From Raphanus sativus (taxonomy: Eukaryota > Streptophyta > Magnoliopsida > Brassicales > Brassicaceae), in contig NC_079516.1 of the NCBI RefSeq assembly GCF_000801105.2, forward strand, positions 45,674,908 to 45,738,907: DNA of 64,000 bases, in the 5' to 3' direction. The position numbers and the translations under genes were made by a program. Each line of letters begins with the position of its first letter. Position 1 is the first letter of the stretch. Below the pieces are notes generated by a model. It was given only the letters and a program-made list of their open reading frames with translations. It did no database searches and had not been told where the DNA came from. Positions 11,734 to 23,427 of this stretch are shown piece by piece.

Positions 11734-13200
11734 AAGAATTGACACAATGGCAAAAGTGGTGTATATAGGTCAGATTAAGGATTATTCTCTTTTCTTTTGT
11801 TTTTTCTTTCCTCTGTTATTTTTTTTTCTCTTAGTTTTATATATATACTAGGATTGGCCCGCCCTACGGGCGGGATATCAAATTCAAAAATTACATAACA
11901 TATCAATTAGTTATAATGGATATTTTCAAATTTAGCTTACTTGAAAATGAAATTGGTCTTGGTATTTCCTTGTGTAGATTTTGTTATTAAGATCAAAACC
12001 ACCATAGATTTTTTATTTAGGCAGTTACATTATCACCAGACCACATTCAAAACTGAAAAATACCTATTTTTGTAAAAAACTTTGAAGCATATGAACCAAT
12101 TCTAATTTTTTGTAGGGATTAGAGTATACTTAAAATTTCTCATAATTTATAGAATCTATTATGATAGGAAGTATGATCTATAGACGAAGATCGTGGAAAA
12201 AACAAAGCCTAATAGAATTATATGAAGCTATAGTTATCATTAATTACATTAGATATTTTAAGTCATTGCATATGAGAACACTTTAGCTAAATTTCAATAA
12301 AAATTCTTCTTCCTCAACTTCTTAGAACCACTCTTTTGTAATATGTAGTTTGGGATTGGGAGATCTCCTAAACAGTACCAACAAATGTCTATTGTTCTTT
12401 TTTCTTTTGTTTTATGAATTTATAAATTTGACTGGTGTTTTTGATTATTTGTGTTTTTGAAGGCACTTCCAAATCATTGATTCGGACAAAAGAAGTTTCA
12501 TCGCCACAACAAACAAAAAACTCTACTACTTATTGTAGACTTGTAGTTGTACAAATCTGAAAATGTGGCACTTCTATTTGGCATGTGATATGATTATATA
12601 AACAGGAAAAAATAGTCATCCAACAACTTTACTCTCCCCGTGCTTTAGACTAATTTTTGCTAATCCAAAGACCAACATGCATTGAATTATGTACACAGTT
12701 TCAGATCATAGTGAATGGTCTAAAAGAGATTAACAAAATACAACATGGATAAAGTTAAAAAAATATCTTGATCTTGTATGAGAAGCTAGCTGTTCAACAA
12801 AAAGACATAAACCAGTAATTAGTGCTTATTACAAATAAAATCTTAAACTAAAACCACATTCCTTTTACTACTGCACATTCATGAATTAGAATACAAAATT
12901 TACCAAAATCTCTCCACGACTCCACCAGAATAAACAATGGAAAAACCAAATATTAATATTCCCCTTGACTTTGTTAAGGGTTATTAATTGACTTTGTTAT
13001 TCTCATTGTTGATTTTTTTGCTTTTTTAAAAGTCGGGATTGATCTGAAATGGTTAGGTCTGGCTATTGAACGTGATGGACAAAAGCACTATAGTGGTTTA
13101 TAATAAGAATGATTTTATGACATTTTGAAAAGAATTCTTGCTATTTCTGTATTTTTGTGTACTCCTTTTGACAATCTTTATTAATATTCTTTTTATGTCA

Positions 13201-13439
13201 GTGGTCATGATTATCTTTTCTATTTGGTTTTGGAAGCATCTATGGCTGATGAAATTGCTCAAAACGCACTTGGGCATCTCGAGGTAAAAGCCTTCGTCTT
13301 TTTTTTCTTTACTTGGTCTGGAAACACACACGGTGAAGTAGGATGTAACCAAGGCTCTAGTTTTTTTTTAATCTAACAGGAATTTGCTACCTTTTTGCGG
13401 GTGTTGGGAAGCTACCCAGTGGACACCACAATGCTCTAA
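13201..13439 (+). pseudogene. Arogenate dehydratase C-terminal (ACT domain) fragment
   Basis: Exon 13201-13283 encodes a piece like HDYLFYLVLEASMADEIAQN followed by ALGHLE. After a GT-AG intron (13284-13379) the next exon encodes EFATFLRVLGSYPVDTTML and a stop at 13439. This matches the C-terminal ACT region of plant arogenate dehydratases, plastid enzymes that make phenylalanine from arogenate. The intron indicates a source among the multi-exon ADT genes (ADT1/ADT2 type) and not the single-exon ones. No catalytic domain is present. The fragment lies antisense inside a Helitron, which fits gene capture and not decay in place. Confidence 0.8.
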
Positions 13440-14109
13440 TTACCAACTTGTTCCTGGTAAGTAGTTCATTGGTTTGCATTGCAAATTACAGAACAACACA
13501 TCAATCTCTGAGACTGTCAAACTCACCTACTTCATTTTTTTTCTTCTTTAGGACCTGAAAACTATGTTACGCAGATCCATAGGGTGACGTCCTTTCTAAA
13601 TCCTCACTCTTCTCTGAAACCTCCTGTAAACTGTTTCACAATAAGTAAATAACAGTTGCATTAGAGAAGACAATGAAGATAAATTTTACGTGGGAGTAAA
13701 TGCGTTTGAGTTCAGAGAAAGAATCAAAATATTTAATGGCTTGAGTCTCAAAAGAATTTAATATCAAGAATTTTACCATGAGCTTGAAATAGTTACCCTT
13801 TTGTTCTTCCCCAATCTGAAGAAGCGAAAAACTCAGCTTGGCGTTATGTTTCAAACTGATCCATCTCTCCTCCAAAATCTTCTTACCCTTCCTCAAACAC
13901 GTACTGTTTTTAAAACCCATTATCCAGAGCTGAACAGAAACTTATTTGCAGTTCTAAAGACAAAATTAAGAGACAAATTAATGTCGATTGTTCATGAAAT
14001 CTCAGAGTATTCCTGCAAGATAATGATTAAGTACTCAAAATCAGTATACGTTTATGTTTCTTTATAAGACAGTATAAACTAAAGTAATATATTTCAGTGG
14101 ATCAAAATG

Positions 14110-15605
14110 ATTTCTGGTCTAGCCTTCCTAGCGCTCACTTCTTGCTCTTCTAGAGCTTTATCACTCATAACCCTCTACTGCATTTGCAACAAAGCTCTTT
14201 GCCTCTCTTCCTGAAACGGTAACTCATTTATGTCAGTAGGTTTTTGACCTATAACACGTGCTATCTTGTAATGAATCTTGATAAAACACTATACTTTTGA
14301 TCTCTGAAGATCTAATCCGTCTTGCAGCTTCTTGCAATCATCTTTGTACCGACACTTAAATGCTTTCAGTTGAACATCATGCTCGTTCCTGATTGTTGTT
14401 ATCCTCTGCATGAGAGAATTTTACCAATTGAATACCAGAGTCTCTATATTCCTATGAAACTATCAAATTGTGCTGCTGGTATTGTACCTCTTTCAATTCA
14501 ATTTCAGCCTGAAATTGAGCTTGCCTCAGTTCCTCATCGTGCTTAGCTTTGAGATTGAACTCCCTGTTCTCGTGTTCCTCCCGGATAGTGTGTATCTGCA
14601 GAACAGGCAGCCTTATCAGCATGTTTGCTATTTGAAAACCTGCTCAGTATCAAATTTACAAACAGAAAGGCAAGAGAAAAGTGACTTTGGTTCTCGTATG
14701 TGCATCTTCTGCTACTACACACATGTATAAGCTTATTTATGCTCGTTGATGTTGAGAAAGTGAAGATTACTATACCAGAGAAGCATTTCTCCTGCTTCTC
14801 CTCATCATACTTCCTCCGGATTTGATTAACCGCCTAAAAAGCATCAGAGAAGCATATACATCATTTTAAATCTTCTGCATATTATTCTAACGTATATATG
14901 GAGAAAGTGATCCAGACATACCTTGTCATTCCTCTGAGATAACTCCTTCAAGTGCCTAGATAATTCCAACTGTTTAGAAGCATCAGATCATATTGCTTCT
15001 TCGCGTCTAGAAGCATGGTTTCAGCAGCTGCTAGTACCTCCTTATCCTGCAATGTTGTTCATATTTGATAAGTGCTAAAAGGTCGATAATACTCATAAAG
15101 CCTTGTCCAATAACCATATTCATAAACCTCTGTTGTTTTCTGATCCAATTTCTTCTCGTTTCCTTGCATTGATTAATAAGAAGCTCTTTCTCTTCAATAA
15201 CGCATTAGAGCTGGTTCACCTCTTTTGAATGAATCCAGACGCAGCTGGTTGCTATCGCTATCCTTCTGCAAAATCTCCATTTCTTCAGCCTCTCTGCGCA
15301 TCAGCCTGTAGCTTTTCATAGTTCTCTTTGCTTTCAGTCTCTGAAGTTGAAAGATGTAACAACAATTCTTGCTGCGATATATATAAACAGATTAAGCATC
15401 GCAACTATGCATTGATAATTAAATAGACTGCACAAAGATATGGACGATATATTTACCGTTTTATTCTTTGAGGCTTTCAGATTATGCAACAAAACTTCTA
15501 TTTCCTCTTTCAGCTCCGATAGAAATGCTTCTGTCTCAGCATTTGTTGTACCTAGACATTTTGCTTCAGACTCTGGTTTTTCAATTTTCAAAATTATCAT
15601 TCTAA
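14110..15605 (-). pseudogene. ZYP1 (synaptonemal complex transverse filament) fragment
   Basis: Minus-strand exons with introns retained encode, in order, NAETEAFLSELKEEIEVLL, then ENYEKLQADAQREAEEMEIL followed by QKDSDSNQLRL, then KEVLAAAETMLLDAKKQYDL, then [54 protein letters not shown] and finally [14 protein letters not shown] with a degraded C-terminal piece near MSDKALEEQEV. This is the coiled-coil rod of ZYP1, the protein that zips homologous chromosomes at meiosis. Decay is clear: frameshifts near 15215 and 14985, and a Trp codon turned to TAG before MSDKA. Retained introns show it came from genomic DNA and not from mRNA. The N-terminal half and basic C-terminus are absent. It lies in the sense orientation of its host Helitron. 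Confidence 0.85.
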
Positions 15606-15698
15606 TTCTGCAATCAATCAATATTCATGTCAAACATTATATTATACACATTGAACCTAACATATCAATAAGCTATAGTCAAATTCTAACGGAGATTT

Positions 15699-16150
15699 CT
15701 AATCATCAATCAAGTTTTGGGCAAAGTAAAAAACGTTACCGGAATGGACACAGCGTGGAGTAGTCGGAGGTGCAGTAGCGGAGACAGACACAGTGGTATC
15801 AAGACAGGTCCTCGACGGCGTGAGAAGCAGCACTGGAGATCGAAGAGCCCATGAGACTTCAACGGAGAAACATGTCGGAGAAACAGACTTGAGTTTAGAG
15901 GAGAGACGACACCATCTCCATTTCTTCGCGCAGTTACTAATTAGGGTTAGAGACGATTCAATCTGCTCGGGCCGCATAAACCATCAAAGCTTGAGCCAAA
16001 ACATGATACCAGACGGTAAAAGCCCATCGCACTGGAGAATAAATGAAACGATGTGTTTCACCTTCTGGGACACGTGTCAGCGCCAGGAAACTCGAGTTTA
16101 TGACATGGCATCCTATGTGGATAGCCTAGGAGTGATTGAAAGTCTATTTT
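15699..16150 (-). other. 5' region of Helitron, leader-like, no secure gene
   Basis: This is the minus-strand start region of the Helitron. It contains GACACGTGTC (G-box-like, about 16070-16080), a TGGGCTTTT motif and CTAACCCTAATTAG, all of which have counterparts in the second Helitron (34900-35100). A 92-codon open frame (15977-15699) starts within it, but I recognise no protein in it and do not call it a gene. Confidence 0.4.
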
Positions 16151-16161
16151 ATATAAATAGA

Positions 16162-17140
16162 TATAACATGGTGGAGTTTTCTTGGGTCCCAAGTTTGTTT
16201 ATTGGAGAGTTTTGTGGTTTAAAACAGAGAACAGGGAGTTGATGTTGTAAGTTATATAGATCATTATGATCAACCCTTTTGTAATACCTAATTGCCGGCT
16301 CTACAGAAGCCGCCGGAGTGGGAAGACGAGATCGATATTTGATAGTTCTACAGAGAAGTCGGAGGGTTTAGAGAGAGAAGATGAATTTTAGAGTTTTCTT
16401 ATAAAATATTTTTGTTTTTTAGAGAATCTCGTATTAAAAACACTTTCGTTGCCGTCTTTGAAAAGTTATAAGGGAAAATTATGTTGCGTCTCATCTATTG
16501 ATTTATTAGGCACCACCGCACCACCCCGTAAAATATTTAAATGAAAACTTTTTTTTGATGAAAACTTTTTTAGATGAAAACTTTTTTTAGCGAAAACTTT
16601 TATACGAAGAAAATGGGAATCAAGCCATAAAATATAATGCCCATTGTATTTTTTGGTATATCATCTGGGGGAGGCAACATCTCAAATAAACAGACAAAAA
16701 ACCAAAATAGTTTTCTTTTGAAAAGATAATAAAAGAAAAACGTTGTTGTAGCAGAGCACCAGAACTCGATGGCAAATTGAGGTTGAAATCTATCAGCTTT
16801 ATAGCTTCAAATGTATAAAAATCGGACTGCAATTAATAATAACAAAAAATAATATATATATACACATATTTATGTTTTTATTATTACTAGAATCACACAA
16901 TTTTCTTATAGTTGTTCTGTGTGTTGACACTCAGATCATATATACATTTGTAAATAATTGGTCGATAACCATATTCATTCCAAATTCTGAAAGTATCTTC
17001 CACACAACACGATATATATTGCGATTTTCATAGAAAGCTATTGCATGTACTGTTAACAGATAATGTTACATGTTCTAATAAATTTTATACATAAGATTCG
17101 ATCTACTTTATTACTATAACTGTTTTTTTGTAAATTTTTA
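16162..17140. other. Intergenic region, one unassigned coding-like stretch
   Basis: Mostly AT-rich. At about 16290-16345 a plus-strand frame reads LPALQKPPEWEDEIDI and stops. This looks like a protein C-terminus, but I cannot assign it and no upstream exon is visible. A GAAAACTTTTTT-type short repeat occupies 16540-16600. Confidence 0.4.
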
Positions 17141-17235
17141 AAATTTGGACCTTTTCAACTTGTGCGTATCATTTTTATGCATGAATCATGCTAATCTTCT
17201 CTTTATTGTTTCAATTTTACCGGATGTCTTTACAA
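17141..17235 (-). pseudogene. U6 snRNA pseudogene
   Basis: Read on the minus strand, the segment shows the U6 landmarks in order: GACATCCGGTAAAATTG, then AGAGAAGATTAGCATGATTC, a diverged ATGACACGCACA-like stretch (GATACGCACAAG) and GGTCCAAATTT at its 3' end. Substitutions are scattered throughout, including the middle CCCCTGCGCAAGG part of the functional RNA. No plant USE (TCCCACATCG) or well-placed TATA box was seen upstream (right side). This is probably a dead copy. Confidence 0.8.
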
Positions 17236-18722
17236 AAGTACGTTTATTACTGTAACTTTTGCAATTTTATATTCTATCTATTGAAACTAAAATCAGAAAA
17301 TAATGGCCGTCCTCGTTTGCAAGTCTCTATGTGGGTTAAAATAAGTACTCATAAGATGATATAATTATCCCACGTGAAGCATCATATTGAAGGAGCTCGT
17401 AAACCTACCAGAAAACACATTAATATTAGGTCCACTCCTATTTTTATTAGTTTAAATTAGTTAATTTCGCTAAACCTCACATAAGTTGGTCATATAAAAA
17501 GTTACAAAAAAAGAGTAGGTCATATAAAATTCTGTCATGAAGTTTTCTTACAAATTTTATGCCCACGCAACTTCAAATAATCGTACTTTAAAATTAATAA
17601 TAATAAAATTAAATAATTGAACTTTATCAAAAACTGCAAATAATTGTAATTTTCGTCAATAAGTCAAGTTTGTTTTACTTGTTTTCGTTCTTTGAATAAG
17701 TAGTTAATTAAGCAGGCTCGTCCAAACGATGTCGCTAGTATGCAATTATTAGGGACAAATCGCAATGCAACTTGGGGAGGAGATGATCGTCTATGCCATT
17801 ATGGATAGCTCCACAGTTCACAAGGCGATATTGGTCACGTCTCAGGCATCTTTCAGTTATGTCGCCCGCTTGGGCCCATCTCACCTTTCTGTTCCTGCCA
17901 CGTGTTTATTTATTTATATGTTACACCAAATTTCATTTTCTTGTGTTTAATTTTATCTTCTTTTGCAATTTCATCTTCAACTTGGTTAAGTGGGACTGAC
18001 TTGTCTGCTAATTTTTCTACTAACTTTGGATATCTTAAATTTATGGAATGAGCCAAACTATTTTTTAAGAGATGTTGTTAATAAACATATTTTCTTTTAA
18101 GATATTTAAATAGCTAGAAAGTAAAAATTAATATCTAGTTGTATACTTAATAATATGAGTTAGTTTCTTATAGTAGATAGATCCAACTTAAAATGTATTG
18201 TTGATATTTGGGAAAAAAAATTCTCATTTAAATCACTAACTTTTAATTTTAGTTGAAAAATACATAATTATTTTTGCAGACCATTTAAAATTTGAAAGTT
18301 TTAGCGATTTAAATGACATTTTTTCGTGTTCTAAACATGTTCTTTTGCTATTCACCCACAAAATCTTGGTACTTTTCAGACCACGAAGTCTTGGATTGGT
18401 ATCCAAAGGACCAAAATTTGTTTGTCTAACCTATGCTAATCTTATATCTCTGACGTTACCCGCCCGGCTAGAAAAAAATCATATGATGCGATTGTAATAT
18501 GTCTAAGGCTTAAATTTTCACATAAATATTTATAAGATGAATTGAATGTTCGTCCTAGCTTCGAATGGATTAAAATGGAAAGTGCTTATCCATAATAGTG
18601 CATCGACACAAAACAATTTATCATTGCTTGTATAATACTAACATTTAGAATGTGGGATATCTTTTATATTTTCGTCCTATTATTTTTGGTATTTTAAATT
18701 GATATGTTTGTAAAGAATTTAG
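17236..18722. other. Intergenic region without recognisable gene
   Basis: AT-rich sequence. Short open frames at 17765-17999 show no conserved motif and I do not support them. It ends at GTTAT, the target duplication of the large insertion that follows. Confidence 0.6.
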
Positions 18723-18732
18723 GTTATTGTTG

Positions 18733-18950
18733 TGAACAGCCTTGTTTAGGTTAGAAGAAGAATAGAAAAGAAAACGTATCGAGGCAAATACCCGTTTAGG
18801 GTTTCTTATTAATGATGTGATAATAATTTACAAACCCTTAGACCCATATTTATACAGCCTCAAAAAACCCGATTTCCTTTTCCCAATAGAAATAGTAACT
18901 TTCCTAAACTGAAAAGGCATACCGTACCGCGGGGGGCTGCGGCCCCCGCA
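18733..18950 (-). mobile_element. Copia 3' LTR (218 bp)
   Basis: On the minus strand the segment runs from TGCGGGGGCC, directly after a purine tract CTGGGGGG (18951-18958), to GGCTGTTCA at the insertion edge. This gives the TG...CA ends expected of an LTR next to a polypurine tract. The element carries this LTR only on its 3' side. A partial second copy (23150-23255) follows the N gap. The GC-rich palindrome near 18930-18950 is part of the LTR start. Confidence 0.6.
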
Positions 18951-21900
18951 CCCCCCAGATGTCAACCTTGATAACGAGTGTCGCCCGCACCACGAGTGCT
19001 GGGCATTTTACTGGTACAACAGAGATTTAAGACACACAGATGCAACAAACACCACCTTGACGAAAAATCTCTACAAAACTCCTTATCCCGTCTATCTTCT
19101 GGGGGGGAACCTCCAATGCTTCTTAGCATTGGCAAACACGGAGCAGATTCAAGCAATGCTTGAACTTCTCCGTTGTTACAGGCTTGGTCAACATGTCAGC
19201 TGGATTCTCCGACGTATGCACCTTCTCCAATAAGACTTCTCCAGAAGCTGCTAACTCCCTTATCTTGTGAAACCTTATACGTATGTGCTTCGTCCTTCCA
19301 TGATACACTTGATTCTTAGCCAAGCATAACGCGCTTTGACTCACAGTGTAGCTGAACACCTTCTTGATCAACACCCAACTCGGATACAAGTCCTTGTACC
19401 CATACTGCTTCCTTAGCTGCTTCTCCAAGTGCCATGTATTCAGCTTCAGTGGTTGACATCGCTACAATACCTTGTTGTACTGATCTCCAGCAAATAGGTG
19501 CTCCTGCAAGAGTAAATACATACCCCGTAGTTGACCTGCTATTATCAAGGTCTCCACCATAATCTGAATCCACGAACCCAATAACTGAATCCTGCACTTC
19601 TCCACCAAACATAAGCCCATAGTCACTTGTACCGCGCAAGTATCTTAGGATCCACTTCACAGCATCCCAATGTCTCCTCCCAGGATTCGACATGTACTTA
19701 CTGACTTGACTAACTGCTTGTGCTAGATCCGGTCTTGTACACACCATTGCATACATCAAACAACCAACTGCGCTAGCATAAGGAACCTCCGCCATATCTT
19801 TGAGTTCTTCAGCAGACTTTGGACTTTTCTCTGCTGTAAGTATGAAGTGCTTCGCCAATGGTGTAGAGACTGGTTTTGAATTCGACATATCAAAACGTTC
19901 TAACACCTTCTCAATGTAGCTCTTCTGAGAAAGCCATAACCTCTTAGAGCTTCTATCCCTGCGAATCTCCATTCCAAGAATCTTCTTTGCAGCACCAAGA
20001 TCCTTCATCTCAAACTCTCGTCCCAGTAACCCTTTCAAACGATTTATGTCATCCATATCGTTTGCAGCAATGAGCATATCATCAACATATAACAGCAGGA
20101 ATATGGGAGAATGGTCAAGGGACTTGACATACACACAGCAATCGTACTCGCACCTTTGATAGCCTATTTTCATCATATATGAATCAAACCGTTTGTACCA
20201 CTGCCTTGGAGCCTGCTTCAAACCGTATAAAGACTTCTTCAATCTACACACCAGATGCTCTTCTCCAGGCTTAACCAAACCTTCAGGTTGCTCCATATAT
20301 ATTTCCTCCTCCAACTCTCCATGAAGGAAGGCCGTTTTCACGTCCATCTGCTCAAGATGCAGATCCCAAACAGCTACCAAACCCAACACAGCTCGTATGG
20401 AAGTGTGTCGTACTACCGGCGAGAATATCTCGTCGTAGTCTATTCCTTTCTTCTGCGAGTACCCTTTTGCCACTACTCTGGACTTGAACTTCTTAGGTTC
20501 TTTCACAGACATCCCTTCCTTCTTCTTATAGATCCACTTGCAGCCAATTGCTCTCTTCCCTTCAGGTAACTCCACAAGATCCCAAGTCTCGTTCTTATCC
20601 AGACTTACTGCCTCTTCCGTCATAGAACCAATCCATTCATCCCTCTCATCGCTATTAATAGCTTCATGATAGGTGGTAGGATCATCCATCTCGACCATAA
20701 GAGCATAGTTGACCATGTCTTCAAACCCGAACCTGACTGGAGCCTTTATTGCACGTTTTGGTCTTCTAGAAACCAAACTCTCCTCTGTTCCACGTTGAAC
20801 CTCTTTCTGTGCCACTTCCTCAGACCGCTCATCACTAACTTCATCTGGTTATCTGCACCAGACTCCTCCTGAGTAACTTCAGAATCCGTGATAGTCTCAA
20901 TGGTCACAGGCACTCGGTCTGATATCGCCTGCTGCACCATATACTGCTCGTCAAAGACCACATCTCGACTAAACACCCTTTTCCTTGCCTCAGGATCCCA
21001 TAACTTGAATCCTTTAACACCTTTCTCAAAGCCTAGAAAGATGCACTTCTTGGATTTCGAATCCAGCTTTGATCTTTCATCTCCCGCAACTAGCATGTAA
21101 GCTGGACATCCAAATATCCTCAAGTTTGATAGATCAATATCTACCCCAGTCCACACCTCTTCTGCGACCCCCTTCTAAGGAACTTCTTGGCGATCTATTG
21201 ATGAGATAGACTGCCATGTTTACTGCTTCCGCCCAGAACTGCTTTGCTAACCCTGCATTCAACCTCAAACACCTTGCTTTCTCTGCAATCGAACGGTTCA
21301 TTCTTTCAACGACACCGTTTGCTGAGGTGTTTTACGCACTGTAAAGTGCCTCTGAATGCCATGCTCCGCACAAAACTTCTGGAACTTCCCGTCAGTATAC
21401 TCTGTGCCATTATCCGATCTCAAGTACTTCACCTTTCTCTCCGTCTGATTTTCTACTTCAGCTTTCCAAACCTTGAAGTTTTCGAACACCTCAGATTTCT
21501 GCTTCATGAAGTAACACCCAAACCTTCTTAGAGAAGTCATCGATGAATAAAACGAAGTATCTTGATCCTCCCATAGATTGCACCCGAGTTGGCCCCCACA
21601 CATCAGAATGGACATAGTCAATAAGACCTTTTGTCGTGTGTTGGCCCGTCTTAAAAGATACTTTGAACTGTTTTCCCATCACACAGAACTTGCAAAACTC
21701 CATCTTGCAATCCTTCAACCCGTCCAGAAGACCCCTTCTCAAGAGCTCTTTCAAACCGTGTTCCCCAATGTGGCCCATACGCATATGCCACAAGGTTGTA
21801 CACTCCGACTGAGAAACTGCAGCTGCAGCACACCTACAACCACGTTCCTATCAACCGATATACGCTTCCAGCTGTCATCTGTCCCTTCATCACCATCATA

Positions 21901-23049
21901 GAACCTTTGAAAACCTTCAATACTTCATCATCATCTGATTTGTACTTGAAGCCGTTTCTATGTAGCAACCCCAGAGATATCAGATTCTTCTTCATGACTG
22001 GTATGTGTCTGACATCAGTTAATGTCCTGATAGTCCCATCATACATCTGAAACTTGACTTGTCCAATGCCCACAACACCACACGCCTTGTCATCCGCAAG
22101 TCGAACAGAGCCCATGTTTCCAGCCTTGTACGTTCAAACCACTCCCTATTAGGGTCATGTGGAATGAAGCGCCCTATCCATTATCCAGGTATCCGAGTGA
22201 TCACCTGACGTAACAGCAAGCATATCCGAATCAGCTGATCCTTCCGAGTCTTCCACCTTCTGAACCATGTTTGCAGAGTTCGATGTCTCCTTCGAATTCT
22301 GCCCTTTGTCCGGACAGTCTCTCCTATAGTGGCCAGGCTTGCCACACCTATAGCAGACTACTTTCTTCCCGAACTTTGACTTTGATCTTTCTTGCTAGTA
22401 TCATCCTGCTGCTTCCCCCGCTGCCTTCCTCTATCCTGACTGACATACAGCCCGTCACCTTGAGAGTTGTCACCCACGCCTGTATTCTGCCTTCTCTCAT
22501 GGTGAGAGAGTAGTGCTGCAGAAACTGTCTCCAGCTTTATGGTCGTTTTATCGACTGTTAGAGCTGTTAACAACGTCTCATATTGAGGAGGCAGAGAACA
22601 CAGCAAGATCATGGCTTGATCTTCGTCCTCAATCTTCACATCCACACGAACCAGATCCCCGATGATTTGATTGAAGTTGTTGACGTGTGCAACCAGATCC
22701 CCGCTCTCAGACATCTTCAAACCGAACAACCTCTGCTTGAGGTATAGTTTGCTATAACGATTTTGACATATACATCTTTTCCAACTTATCCCACATCTCC
22801 TTACAAGTTGTGAGGTCCATCACCTGATGTGTTATGTCATCCGACAAACAGAGTCGAATCGTTGAGACGCCTTATCCTGCATCTCTTCCCAATCATCCTG
22901 ATCCATCGCTTCCGGTTTCGTCTCCAACAGAGACTTCTTCATCCCTTGCTGCGTAAGCAAGTCCTTAACACGCCGTTGCCACAGACCGAAATTTCCCTTC
23001 CCATCGAATCTTGGAACATCGAACTTAAGAGAACTTTAGGGTTTGTGGG
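18951..23049 (-). mobile_element. Copia copy 1, frameshifted, probable assembly duplicate
   Basis: This is the same gag-pol element as 23250-27360, at an offset of 4305 bases. Up to about 20800 I see no difference. From 20800 to the N gap it differs by about a dozen one- or two-base indels, mostly losses in homopolymers or doublets, and three substitutions, for a net loss of 12 bases. Those indels break the frame into pieces (19316-20815, 20746-21156, 21298-21793, 21834-22115, 22358-22729). At its right edge it reads into GGGTTTGTGGG, the same gag/TRIM junction found at 27358. That junction belongs outside the element, so the copy looks like a noisy read of the same locus used to fill a gap. 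Confidence 0.7.
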
Positions 23050-23149
23050 NNNNNNNNNNNNNNNNNNNNNNNNNNNNNNNNNNNNNNNNNNNNNNNNNNN
23101 NNNNNNNNNNNNNNNNNNNNNNNNNNNNNNNNNNNNNNNNNNNNNNNNN
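23050..23149. other. Assembly gap, 100 N
   Basis: Exactly 100 N, the usual placeholder for a gap of unknown size. The right edge resumes inside the copia LTR at the equivalent of about 18845. Confidence 0.99.
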
Positions 23150-23427
23150 CATATTTATACAGCCTCAAAAAACCCGATTTCCTTTTCCCAATAGAAATAG
23201 TAACTTTCCTAAACTGAAAAGGCATACCGTACCGCGGGGGGCTGCGGCCCCCGCACCCCCCAGATGTCAACCTTGATAACGAGTGTCGCCCGCACCACGA
23301 GTGCTGGGCATTTTACTGGTACAACAGAGATTTAAGACACACAGATGCAACAAACACCACCTTGACGAAAAATCTCTACAAAACTCCTTATCCCGTCTAT
23401 CTTCTGGGGGGGAACCTCCAATGCTTC

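Larger units (their letters stand above)
11848..16161 (-). mobile_element. Helitron (4.3 kb) carrying gene fragments
   Basis: On the minus strand the element starts A|TCTATTTATATAAAATAG (16161) and ends with a perfect hairpin, CCCGCCCGTAGGGCGGG, then CCAATCCTAG|T (11848). These are the canonical Helitron termini and A/T insertion site. It lies 115 bp after the NAT12 stop, in what would be its 3' UTR. Inside are a ZYP1 gene fragment in the same orientation (about 15605-14110) and an arogenate dehydratase fragment in the opposite orientation (13201-13439). The first 250 bp resemble those of the Helitron at 32789-35136. No Rep/helicase was recognised, so it would need proteins from elsewhere to move. 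Confidence 0.75.

Noticed and set aside
11848..11880. Intrinsic terminator-like GC hairpins (also at 3440, 8625, 10487, 32795, 36930, 60235)
   Set aside because: In this eukaryotic setting they sit 10-12 bp from CTAG/CTAA and match Helitron 3' ends, not bacterial terminators.
15699..15977. 92-codon minus-strand frame at the head of the first Helitron
   Set aside because: No recognised motif, and the corresponding region in the second Helitron does not keep the frame.
20255..22050. Plus-strand open frames across the copia region (also at 24560-26248)
   Set aside because: They are antisense shadows of gag-pol, and identical pairs occur in both copies.
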